Positions 1 through 6,743 of a DNA stretch of 6,743 nt are shown piece after piece. Where the stretch lies: NCBI GenBank assembly GCA_017302355.1, contig JAFLDQ010000176.1, positions 1-6,743 on the forward strand. The letters are read 5' to 3'. Source of the DNA: Dechloromonas sp. GTDB lineage: Bacteria > Pseudomonadota > Gammaproteobacteria > Burkholderiales > Rhodocyclaceae. How positions within the stretch are numbered: the first letter of the stretch is position 1; every line of letters begins with the position of its first letter. The translations under genes and the position numbers were made by a program. The notes under the pieces are model-generated. The model saw only the letters and a program-made list of their open reading frames with translations. It did no database searches and was not told the origin of the DNA.

Positions 1-1077
<1,077 letters not shown>

Positions 1078-1078
<1 letters not shown>

Positions 1079-1530
1079 CAGTGCTGGCGCACCAGGAGGA
1101 CCGAGGCGTCGGACAGGCGCGCGACCTGCTCGGCGACCGAGCCGAGGAGGAGCAGCGCGAGACCGCGCTGGCCGTGACGGCCGATGACGATCAGGTCGCA
1201 GCCGAGTTCGCGCGCCTTGTCGACGAGTACTTCCGACACCCGGCGCTTCATCGTTTCGAGGAGGATGGTATCCGCCTCGACGCCCGCCGCCCGGGCGGTG
1301 GCGCGGGCTTCCTCGAGGATCTCGACGCCGCCGGCGTGGATCGCCGTCACGGCGTTGTCGAAATCCTGCGTCGTGCTCACCGCGCGATGATGCATGCCCA
1401 GCAGCACTTCATCGGCGACATGGATGATGGAGAGCCGCGCAGCGGTGGCCTTGGCGATGTTGATGGCTTCGGCGAGGGCGCAACGCGAGGTTTCGCTGTC
1501 GTCTACGGCGACGATGATCTTCTTGTACAT
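1078..1530 (-). CDS. Universal stress protein, UspA family, ATP-binding type
   Basis: A single-domain Usp of 150 residues, a normal length for the family. It starts MYKKIIVAVDDS, the usual first beta strand with the conserved Asp10. It ends with the ATP-binding signature G-x2-G-x9-G-S (Gly117, Gly120, Gly130, Ser131) followed by VAEQVARLSDASVLLVR. The intact signature suggests the nucleotide-binding subclass. The start at 1530 was preferred over an ATG 16 codons upstream because the family begins at this MYKK segment and an AAGGA sequence lies 9 nt before it; the upstream extension (MPWFALPPFIPEG...) looks like translated leader. The gene lies 79 nt after the dehydrogenase stop and overlaps ppc by one base, so it is probably cotranscribed with ppc. 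The exact stress or ligand role cannot be read from sequence. Confidence 0.95.
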
Positions 1531-1539
1531 GATCGGTGA

Positions 1540-1544
1540 TCCTT
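1540..1544 (-). promoter_or_regulatory. Shine-Dalgarno of the universal stress protein gene
   Basis: AAGGA on the minus strand ends 9 nt before the ATG at 1530. It decides the start in favour of MYKKIIVAVDD over the longer open frame beginning at 1578. Confidence 0.7.
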
Positions 1545-1609
1545 CAGGGATGAACGGGGGCAAGGCGAACCATGGCAAAAGCGCCGGGTTGCGCCAATCA
1601 GGGAATTCC

Positions 1610-4465
1610 TCAACACGGCGGTTGCGGTCGACTGCATTTTTCCAGCAAATAGGCGATCGACCGGTAGTCGCGCCCGGTTTCGGCGGTCAGGCCGATTTCG
1701 CAGGTGCGGTTGGTCGACACGCCGCAGGCACAGCTTGGCGGAAGTTCGTCGTGGATCGTGCGCAGGGCGTGGCGGTTGAGTTCCGGAACGGCGAAGCCGC
1801 GGTCGCCGGCAAAGCCGCAGCAGGTGACGCCCGCCGGCTCGATGACGGTGTCGGCGCAGGCGGCGAGGAGCGCCTTCAGCTTCCCGTCCGAGCCATTCTT
1901 GCGCACGCTGCAATTGACGTGCAGGGCGATCGGCCCGGCTTCCTTGCGCAGCATCAGCCTGGGCAGCAGCGCGTCGTGGGCGAACTCATGAAAATCGTAG
2001 ACGGCAATCCGGCCGGCCAGTTGCGTCCGCATGCGCGCCGAGCACGTGCTGGCGTCCATGATCACCGGGTGGCGGCCGTTTTCCGAGGCCTCCAGCAACG
2101 CCGCCTCCAGCGTTCGCGACATGCGGTCGGCCGCGTCGGGCAGGCCCTTGCTGGCCAGCATCTGGCCGCAGCAGATCTCGTCGAAATCCTTGGGCAGGCG
2201 TGGGGCGTAGCCGGCACGGGTCAGCAGGGTCATGATGACGTCGCCGAGCTGCGCTTCGCCGGCCTCGCCCGGCCCGAAGATGCGGCCGCCGCAGGCCGGG
2301 AAATAGACGACCGGGTCGCCATAGGAAAACCGGGTTCCTCCCCCTTCAAGAGGGAGGCCAGGAGGCGGATGGGTTCCGTTGCGCGACCCATCCCCACCCC
2401 AGCCCTCCCCTTGAAGGGGAGGGAGTTTTGGCACCTTGCCGGCATGCGGCATCCGTCTTTTCCAGGCGCCGCCGGAAATGCGGCCGAGGAAGCCGTCGCC
2501 GACGACGGCGGAGGCCAGATGGCCGGCCTTGAGGCCGAGGCGCGAGATGGTGGCCAGCGTGCCGAAGTGGCTGGCCGTCCATTCGCCGGCCCGCCGCCCG
2601 CCGTTGCCGATGTTCCGGCCGCGCAGGCGGCGGGTCAGGTCGCCGACGTCGATGCCGACCGGGCAGGCGGTCGAGCACAGGCCGCAACCGGCGCAGGTAT
2701 CGAGGCCCATGTAGGGGTAATCCTCGCCGAGGCTGCCGGCGGGCTCGCCGGCAGCGGCGCGGCGCGCCAGTTCGCGGACGCTGACGATGCGCTGGCGCGG
2801 CGAGAGCGTCAGCCGGTGCGATGGGCACAGCGGTTCGCAGAAGCCGCATTCGATGCAGCGGTCGACGATGTCCTCGGCGGCGGGCATCGGCTTGAGGTTT
2901 TCCAGGTGGGCGTGCGGGTTGTCGTTGAGGATGACGCCGGGGTTGAGCAGGTTGCCGGGGTCGAACAGCGTCTTGATCCGCCGCATCAGGCCGGCGGCTT
3001 CCTTGCCCCATTCCATCTCGACGAAGGGCGCCATGTTGCGGCCGGTGCCGTGCTCGGCCTTCAGCGAGCCGTCGTATTTCGTGACTACCAGGTCGCAGAC
3101 GTCGTCCATCAGCCGCGCGTAGCGGTCGACCTCGGCCGGGTCGCCGAAATCCTGGGTGAAGACGAAATGCAGGTTGCCTTCCAGCGCGTGGCCGAAAATG
3201 ATCGCCTCGTGGTAGCCGTGATGGCGCAGGATGGCCTGCAGGTCGAGCGTCGCATCGGCCAGCGCGGCCATCGGGAAGGCGACGTCCTCGATCAGCACCG
3301 TCGTGCCGATGCGGCGCACGGCGCCGACCGACGGGAAGGTGCCCTTGCGCACCTTCCAGTACATCTCGCAGGTCGCCGGATCGGTCGAAAACTGCAACGG
3401 CTCGACGGTGGTGATTCCCGCAATGGCCGCACGGACGGCGGAAATGCGCTCGTTCAAGCCGTCGACCGTGGCCGAGCGCACCTCGATCAGCAGCGCGGCA
3501 GCCTCCTCGCGCAGCGTCCGCATGACCGGCGGCAGCCCGGGCTTGTCCTGCACCGAGCGCAGCGCCGGGCGGTCGAGCAGTTCGACCGCCGACACCGGTT
3601 GCGGCTTGAGGCGGATGACCGCCTCGCAGGCGGTGCGGATGTCGGGGAAGAAGACCAGCGCGCTGGCCTTGCACGGATCTTCGGCGACCGTGTGGTAGGT
3701 GATGCGCGAAATGAAGGCGAGCGTGCCTTCGGAACCGATCATCAGGTGGGCCAGGATGTCGATCGGGTCCTCAAAGTCGACCAGCGCGTTGAGGCTGTAG
3801 CCGGTGGTGTTCTTGATCTTGAACTTGCGGCGGATGCGTTCAGCCAGTGCGGCATTGGCGCGCGTGTCACGGCCCAGGCGCTCCAGTTCGCCGAGCAGCC
3901 CGCCGTGGCTCTGCCGGAAGGCGGCGATGCTGGCCGGATCCTCGCTGTCGAGCAGGGCGCCGTCGGCGAGGATGACGCGCAGGCCGGCCAGCGTCCGGTA
4001 GCTGTTCTGCGCCGTGCCGCAGCACATGCCGGAGGCGTTGTTGGCGGCGATGCCGCCGATCCTGGCGGCGCCGATCGACGCCGGGTCGGGGCCGATCTTG
4101 CGGCCATGCGGCGCCAGCCGGCGATTCACCTCGCCGCCGACGATGGCGGGGCCGGCCTGAACTTTCGTCGCGTCGCCGCTGATCTCACAGGTGGCGAAGC
4201 CCTCGCCGATCAGCGCCAGGACGCCGTCGGTGATCGCCTGGCCGGAGAGGCTGGTGCCGGCGGCGCGGAAAGTGACCGGGCGCCCGTGCTGGCGGGCGGC
4301 GGCCAGCACCGCCCGGAGGTCGTTCTCCGTCTCGACGACGGCGACGACCTCCGGGATCAGGCGGTAGAAGCTGGCATCGGTGCCATAGGCCAGGCGGCGC
4401 AGGTCATCGGTGATGACCTGGGTTTCCGGGAGGTGCTGGCGGAGGGACTGGATTAGCTCGCTCAT
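1610..4465 (-). CDS. dld: FAD-binding, 4Fe-4S and CCG-domain dehydrogenase, probably D-lactate dehydrogenase (Dld-II type)
   Basis: A 951-residue flavo-iron-sulfur protein, probably a membrane-associated NAD-independent D-lactate dehydrogenase that passes electrons to the quinone pool. Domain order: a PCMH-type FAD-binding domain (about 37-176; GRPVTFRAAGTSLSGQAI at 61-78 and GPDPASIGAARIGGIAANN at 125-143); a FAD-oxidase C-terminal domain (about 215-515; EHGTGRNMAPF, then DPGNLLNPGVIL); two 4Fe-4S motifs (Cys537/540/543/547 and Cys591/594/597/601); then two CCG units (Cys725, Cys765-766, Cys808; and Cys852, Cys882-883, Cys922). All cluster cysteines are present, so the protein looks functional. 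Residues about 681-710 are encoded by an in-frame repeat between the second cluster and the first CCG unit. No strong Shine-Dalgarno is seen; GAGA lies 7 nt before the ATG. The neighbouring lutCB genes favour D-lactate as substrate, but the same architecture serves other 2-hydroxyacids such as 2-hydroxyglutarate (YdiJ) or glycolate. Confidence 0.85.
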   Translation of the reverse strand: MSELIQSLRQHLPETQVITDDLRRLAYGTDASFYRLIPEVVAVVETENDLRAVLAAARQHGRPVTFRAAGTSLSGQAITDGVLALIGEGFATCEISGDATKVQAGPAIVGGEVNRRLAPHGRKIGPDPASIGAARIGGIAANNASGMCCGTAQNSYRTLAGLRVILADGALLDSEDPASIAAFRQSHGGLLGELERLGRDTRANAALAERIRRKFKIKNTTGYSLNALVDFEDPIDILAHLMIGSEGTLAFISRITYHTVAEDPCKASALVFFPDIRTACEAVIRLKPQPVSAVELLDRPALRSVQDKPGLPPVMRTLREEAAALLIEVRSATVDGLNERISAVRAAIAGITTVEPLQFSTDPATCEMYWKVRKGTFPSVGAVRRIGTTVLIEDVAFPMAALADATLDLQAILRHHGYHEAIIFGHALEGNLHFVFTQDFGDPAEVDRYARLMDDVCDLVVTKYDGSLKAEHGTGRNMAPFVEMEWGKEAAGLMRRIKTLFDPGNLLNPGVILNDNPHAHLENLKPMPAAEDIVDRCIECGFCEPLCPSHRLTLSPRQRIVSVRELARRAAAGEPAGSLGEDYPYMGLDTCAGCGLCSTACPVGIDVGDLTRRLRGRNIGNGGRRAGEWTASHFGTLATISRLGLKAGHLASAVVGDGFLGRISGGAWKRRMPHAGKVPKLPPLQGEGWGGDGSRNGTHPPPGLPLEGGGTRFSYGDPVVYFPACGGRIFGPGEAGEAQLGDVIMTLLTRAGYAPRLPKDFDEICCGQMLASKGLPDAADRMSRTLEAALLEASENGRHPVIMDASTCSARMRTQLAGRIAVYDFHEFAHDALLPRLMLRKEAGPIALHVNCSVRKNGSDGKLKALLAACADTVIEPAGVTCCGFAGDRGFAVPELNRHALRTIHDELPPSCACGVSTNRTCEIGLTAETGRDYRSIAYLLEKCSRPQPPC
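2337..2423. repeat. Palindromic repeat element inserted in frame in the dehydrogenase gene
   Basis: An 87-bp element with a palindrome at each end. 2403-2423 is a perfect 10-bp stem (CCCTCCCCTT / AAGGGGAGGG) around one base. 2337-2357 is a similar palindrome with 9 of 10 pairs. The two ends are also inverted repeats of each other (about 16 of 21 bases). Inside them, GGATGGGT (2367-2374) pairs with ACCCATCC (2386-2393). The whole can fold as one long hairpin. It resembles intergenic REP-like repeats common in proteobacteria. Here it lies inside a coding frame and contributes a Gly/Pro-rich segment (LPPLQGEGWGGDG...PPPGLPLEGGG). Its length is a multiple of three and it holds no stop in the dehydrogenase frame. 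Confidence 0.8.
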
Positions 4466-4536
4466 TTTGTTGTCTCGTGCGTTTGGCTTCTTATTTGTTC
4501 GAATTGGCTTGGGGTTCCGCGCCTGACGCGCGGGCG

Positions 4537-4566
4537 TACTTTCTTTTGTGTGGCCAAAAGAAAGTA
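4537..4566. repeat. A/T-rich 11-bp hairpin of the left copy
   Basis: TACTTTCTTTT (4537-4547) and AAAAGAAAGTA (4556-4566) form a perfect stem with the 8-nt loop GTGTGGCC. It stands out in a GC-rich setting. It has no GC-rich stem followed by a T tract on the minus strand, so it is not a typical intrinsic terminator. Confidence 0.8.
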
Positions 4567-4624
4567 GCCAAAGAAAAGGCCACCCCTGGGTCGGTGTCCC
4601 CTGCGGGGATTCCCTGCGCTACTC

Positions 4625-4696
4625 GGAACGCCGGGCGGCTGCGCAACTCGGGGCTGCGCCCCTCAAACAGTGCTCGCCGACTACCCCCGGCGTTCC
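4625..4696. repeat. Large nested hairpin of the left copy
   Basis: GGAACGCCGGG (4625-4635) pairs perfectly with CCCGGCGTTCC (4686-4696). Inside is GGGGC-TGC-GCCCC (4650-4662). The hairpin is bracketed by a near-identical direct repeat, TGCGCTACTCGG (4615-4626) and TGCGTTGCTCGG (4697-4708). The right copy has the same layout. Confidence 0.75.
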
Positions 4697-4731
4697 TGCG
4701 TTGCTCGGCACCTCCCAAGGGGCCCGGAAAA

Positions 4732-4835
4732 ACAGCCCGTGCTGAACTGCTGTTCTGCTGGTCTTGATTTCTTCCTTTTCTTGGCCGTCGACCGCAACAG
4801 GCTGTTGGTGTGGCAGTGTGGTCGTGCTGCGACGA
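4732..4835. other. 104-bp centre between the two inverted repeat copies
   Basis: Non-coding spacer between the arms. It holds a short inverted repeat, AACAGC (4731-4736) with GCTGTT (4749-4754), a pyrimidine-rich run around 4766-4780, and the palindrome CAACAG-G-CTGTTG (4795-4807). On the minus strand GGCCAAGAAAAGGAAG faintly recalls the GGCCAAAAGAAAGTAG motif of the arms, so it may include a decayed further module. No credible gene is seen. Confidence 0.55.
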
Positions 4836-4871
4836 TTTTCCGGGTCCCCCTGAGAGGCGCTGAGCAACGCA

Positions 4872-4940
4872 GGCGGGCCGGGGGCAGTCGGCTGGCGTTG
4901 TCTGAGCCGAAGGCGAGTTTAGCCAGCCGCCCGGCCTGCC
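4872..4940. repeat. Large nested hairpin of the right copy
   Basis: On the plus strand GGCGGGCCGGG (4872-4882) pairs with CCCGGCCTGCC (4930-4940) with one mismatch. An inner 8-bp perfect stem (4889-4896 with 4922-4929) and a small GCC-GAA-GGC tip (4906-4914) lie inside. It is bracketed by the direct repeat pair at 4860-4871 and 4939-4950. Confidence 0.75.
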
Positions 4941-5000
4941 GAGTAGCGCAAGGGACCGGGCGCAGCCCGGCGCCGACCCGGGGGTGGCTTTTTCTTTGGC

Positions 5001-5030
5001 TACTTTCTTTTTGCCATCAAAAAGAAAGTA
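5001..5030. repeat. A/T-rich 12-bp hairpin of the right copy
   Basis: TACTTTCTTTTT (5001-5012) and AAAAAGAAAGTA (5019-5030) form a perfect stem with a 6-nt loop. It is one pair longer than its partner at 4537-4566; both sides of the stem gained the matching base. Confidence 0.8.
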
Positions 5031-5080
5031 CGCCCGCGCCCCAAGCGCGGAACCCATGGGTTCAGAAAGGCAAACAGGCA

Positions 5081-6511
5081 TCAACCCCGTTCCTTCAACA
5101 TATCCCGCAACCGCTTGGGCGCCGGCTTCAGCGGCACCCGAACCGACGTCCACGGCCCCTGATTCGCCGGCATCAGCCACCTGAACCGGCTCCCCAGCCA
5201 GGTCGCCAGTCCGTACAGTGAAGGCGACCGATAAACCGCCGCCCACCCGCGCCAGATCGCCGAAACCAGCGCGCTGTACCCCGCTCCCTGACCCCGCATC
5301 GCCGGGTTGGCATGCGGCGCCGAGAAGGCTTCCTCGCGCAGGCGCACCAGCAGGTCGGGAATCGGGATCTTGACCGGGCAGACCTCGCCGCAGGCGCCGC
5401 ACAGCGACGACGCCGTCGCCATCGACGCCGTTGCCTCCAGCCCGAGCATGTGCGGCGAGATGATCTTGCCGATCGGGCCGGGGTAGGTGGTGCCGTAGGC
5501 ATGGCCGCCGATGCGCGTATAGACCGGACAGTGGTTCATGCAGGCGCCGCAGCGGATGCACTGCAGGGTCTTGCGCAACTGCTCGTCGGCATAGGCCTGG
5601 CTGCGGCCGTTGTCGAGCAGCACCAGGTGCACTTCCTGGGGGCCGTCCTTCTCGCCGGGCTTCCTAGGGCCGGAGATCATGTTGAAGTAGGTCGAGATGT
5701 TCTGGCCGGTGGCCGAACGGGTCAGCAGCGAGAGCAGCGGCGGCACGTGTTCGAGCTTTTCGACGATTTTCTCGATGCCGGTGATGGCGACATGCACCGG
5801 CGGCGCCGTCGTGCACATGCGGCCGTTGCCTTCGTTCTCGACCAGGCACAGCGTGCCGGTTTCGGCGACGGCGAAATTGACGCCGGAGAGGCCGATGTCG
5901 GCTTCCAGGAATTTCTCGCGCAGCACCCCGCGGCCGATCTGGATCAGCGCGTCGACGTTGTCGGTGTAGTCGACGCCCGGCACCTTTTCGTGGAAGAGGG
6001 TGGCGATCTCCTCCCTGGTCTTGTGGATCGCCGGCATGATGATGTGCGAGGGCTTCTCGCCGGCCAGCTGGACGATGTACTCGCCCATGTCGGATTCCAG
6101 CGCGCCGATGCCGGCCGCCTCGGCGGCGTGGTTGAGTTCGATTTCCTCGCTGACCATCGACTTGCCCTTGACCATCAGCCTGGCCGCGCGCCGCTTGCAG
6201 ATGCCGACGATGATTTCGTTGGCTTCATCCGGCGTTTCCGCCCAATGCACGTGGATGCCGTTGCGCGTCAGGTTGGCTTCGAGCTTGACCAGCAGGTCCG
6301 GCAGCTTGCTGAGGTTGTACTGGCGGATGTGTTCGCCCAGCGTGCGCAGGCTCTCCAGTTCTTCCGCATCGGGGAACTGGGCGGCGCGCTTGGTCATCAG
6401 GAAATCCATCGCGCCGCGGAAGCTCTGGCGCAGGAAAGGGTTGTCGACCACGGCCTTGGCCCGGTCGCGGAAGCCTGCGGACGGCTTGAAATGAATGGGT
6501 TGGGCGTTCAT
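5081..6511 (-). CDS. lutB: LutB/LldF-type iron-sulfur protein of L-lactate oxidation
   Basis: This protein is a subunit of the LutABC (LldEFG) complex, which oxidises L-lactate to pyruvate in the cytoplasm. Its 476 residues match the usual length of about 475-480. A LUD domain occupies about residues 70-300, including GVNFAVAETGTLCLVENEGN (210-229). Two ferredoxin-like motifs follow: CIRCGACMNHCP (Cys318/321/324/328) and CGACGEVCPVKIPI (Cys371/374/378). The C-terminal tail WTSVRVPLKPAPKRLRDML is of the kind seen in this family. The start at 6511 is supported by GGAG 7 nt upstream and by a 4-nt ATGA overlap with the lutC stop, a sign of translational coupling. The repeat-filled gap begins right after its stop. 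The family assignment is secure. The L-lactate specificity rests on the family and on the lutC and dehydrogenase neighbours. Confidence 0.95.
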   Translation of the reverse strand: MNAQPIHFKPSAGFRDRAKAVVDNPFLRQSFRGAMDFLMTKRAAQFPDAEELESLRTLGEHIRQYNLSKLPDLLVKLEANLTRNGIHVHWAETPDEANEIIVGICKRRAARLMVKGKSMVSEEIELNHAAEAAGIGALESDMGEYIVQLAGEKPSHIIMPAIHKTREEIATLFHEKVPGVDYTDNVDALIQIGRGVLREKFLEADIGLSGVNFAVAETGTLCLVENEGNGRMCTTAPPVHVAITGIEKIVEKLEHVPPLLSLLTRSATGQNISTYFNMISGPRKPGEKDGPQEVHLVLLDNGRSQAYADEQLRKTLQCIRCGACMNHCPVYTRIGGHAYGTTYPGPIGKIISPHMLGLEATASMATASSLCGACGEVCPVKIPIPDLLVRLREEAFSAPHANPAMRGQGAGYSALVSAIWRGWAAVYRSPSLYGLATWLGSRFRWLMPANQGPWTSVRVPLKPAPKRLRDMLKERG

Positions 6512-6743
6512 TGCTCGTCTCCCATCAGCAGTACGACCAGCTCCTTCGGGCCGTGCGCGCCATAGGCCAGCGTCACCTGGATGTCGGCAGTCTTGGAGGG
6601 CCCGGAAACGAGCAGGGCGTTGGTCGGCAGGCCGTCCTTCCAGCCCTCGACCTGGGTCGCCTCGAAAAAGGTGTTGTAGATATTGGCGCTGTCGAGCAGC
6701 ACGATATGGACCGGCGGCACCAGCGACATCAGGCGCGGCTCGT
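6508..6743 (-). CDS. lutC: LutC/LldG-type LUD-domain protein, C-terminal part (cut by window edge)
   Basis: Only the last 77 residues lie in the window; the frame is open to the right edge, so the 5' end is missing. The visible segment has the conserved end of the LutC family: LVPPVHIVLLDSANI, then the SGPSKTADIQVTLAYGAHGP motif and a short hydrophobic tail (KELVVLLMGDEQ). The ATG at 6729 is internal and should not be taken as the start. LutC is a subunit of the L-lactate oxidation complex with LutA and LutB. Its stop overlaps the lutB start. lutA is not in the window and would be expected upstream (to the right), which is an inference from known loci. Confidence 0.93.
   Translation of the reverse strand, partial: EPRLMSLVPPVHIVLLDSANIYNTFFEATQVEGWKDGLPTNALLVSGPSKTADIQVTLAYGAHGPKELVVLLMGDEQ
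6519..6522 (-). promoter_or_regulatory. Shine-Dalgarno of lutB inside lutC
   Basis: GGAG on the minus strand (within GGGAGA) lies 7 nt before the lutB ATG and inside the end of lutC. It supports the ATG at 6511 as the lutB start. Confidence 0.7.

Larger units (their letters stand above)
4512..4731 (+). repeat. Dispersed hairpin-rich repeat, left copy
   Basis: This 220-bp unit runs from GGGTTCCGCGC to CCCGGAAAA. The reverse complement of 4836-5055 aligns to it end to end with equal length; roughly the first 83 bases are close to 90% identical by eye and the rest is more diverged. It is a row of hairpins: CCGCGC/GCGCGG (4517-4533), an 11-bp A/T-rich stem (4537-4566), TCCCC/GGGGA (4597-4609), an 11-bp stem (4625-4635 with 4686-4696) enclosing GGGGC/GCCCC (4650-4662). 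Similar sequence is familiar between genes of many beta- and gammaproteobacteria, where its frames are often misannotated as small proteins (QKKVAKEKATPGS-like). It has no transposase gene. Confidence 0.85.
4836..5055 (-). repeat. Dispersed hairpin-rich repeat, right copy (inverted)
   Basis: This is the second 220-bp copy, inverted relative to 4512-4731. It keeps the same hairpin order with changed bases: CCGCGC/GCGCGG (5034-5050), a 12-bp A/T-rich stem (5001-5012 with 5019-5030), CCGGGC/GCCCGG (4956-4970), and a large nested stem (4872-4882 with 4930-4940, one mismatch) continued by the perfect 8-bp CGGCTGGC/GCCAGCCG (4889-4896 with 4922-4929). It ends 25 bp from the lutB stop codon. In RNA the two arms could also pair with each other into a very long imperfect stem. 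Confidence 0.85.

Noticed and set aside
1580..1600. Intrinsic terminator after the dehydrogenase gene
   Set aside because: On the minus strand GCGC-AACCCG-GCGC is followed by TTTT, but the stem has only 4 bp and the T run is short, so it is too weak to call.
3742..4107. Minus-strand open frames in other frames within the dehydrogenase
   Set aside because: They lie wholly inside the dehydrogenase gene and give low-complexity Arg/Ala/Pro translations. The cysteine motifs are all in the 951-residue frame.
1394..4456. A 1020-codon open frame on the plus strand
   Set aside because: It is antisense to the complete FAD/Fe-S dehydrogenase and part of the stress-protein gene. Its translation is rich in Arg/Ala/Gly/Asp with no domain, as expected opposite high-GC genes. 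The plus-strand frames at 2-1177 and 5312-6565 are rejected for the same reason (opposite ppc and lutB).
4537..4566. Rho-independent terminator between lutB and dld
   Set aside because: The stem is A/T-rich without a GC core followed by a T tract on the transcribed strand. It belongs to the repeat structure.
4512..5055. Insertion sequence or transposon
   Set aside because: The inverted arms suggest terminal repeats, but there is no transposase or room for one in the 104-bp centre, and no target duplication was found. A MITE-like origin remains possible but is not shown.
4477..5221. Small open frames on both strands in the repeat region (QKKVAKEKATPGS-like products)
   Set aside because: They are translations of the dispersed repeat. 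The two copies conserve hairpins rather than a protein, and the frames run through stems and loops alike. No protein family is recognisable.

Overview
This is a high-GC proteobacterial window. Codon use and gene content suggest a betaproteobacterium, possibly of the Rhodocyclales, but that placement is an inference. All five genes lie on the minus strand, so the window is transcribed from right to left. The long plus-strand open frames are antisense shadows of these genes.

Region by region, in transcription order: 6743-6508 holds the C-terminal end of a LutC (LldG) type LUD-domain protein. 6511-5081 holds a complete LutB (LldF) iron-sulfur LUD protein that overlaps lutC by 4 nt. 5080-4466 is a 615-bp stretch without genes, filled by two 220-bp copies of a hairpin-rich repeat in inverted orientation around a 104-bp centre. 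4465-1610 holds a 951-residue FAD/Fe-S/CCG-domain dehydrogenase of the large D-lactate dehydrogenase type, carrying an in-frame palindromic repeat of about 87 bp. 1530-1078 holds a universal stress protein. From 1078 leftward is the N-terminal 359 residues of phosphoenolpyruvate carboxylase, cut by the window edge.

Functionally, lutC-lutB (with lutA probably outside the window) plus the FAD/Fe-S dehydrogenase form a lactate-oxidation locus for both stereoisomers, similar in content to the Shewanella lldEFG/dld-II locus. Pyruvate would be the product. PEP carboxylase would refill oxaloacetate once pyruvate has been converted to PEP, so its neighbourhood is metabolically sensible, though no regulatory link is visible.

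The genes are known families. The most unusual content is the repeats. The two arms of the intergenic element keep the same series of hairpins while their sequences differ, with paired compensatory changes in the stems. The second, unrelated palindromic element has been absorbed into the reading frame of the dehydrogenase without breaking it. No RNA genes, CRISPR array, transposase gene or confident intrinsic terminator was found.
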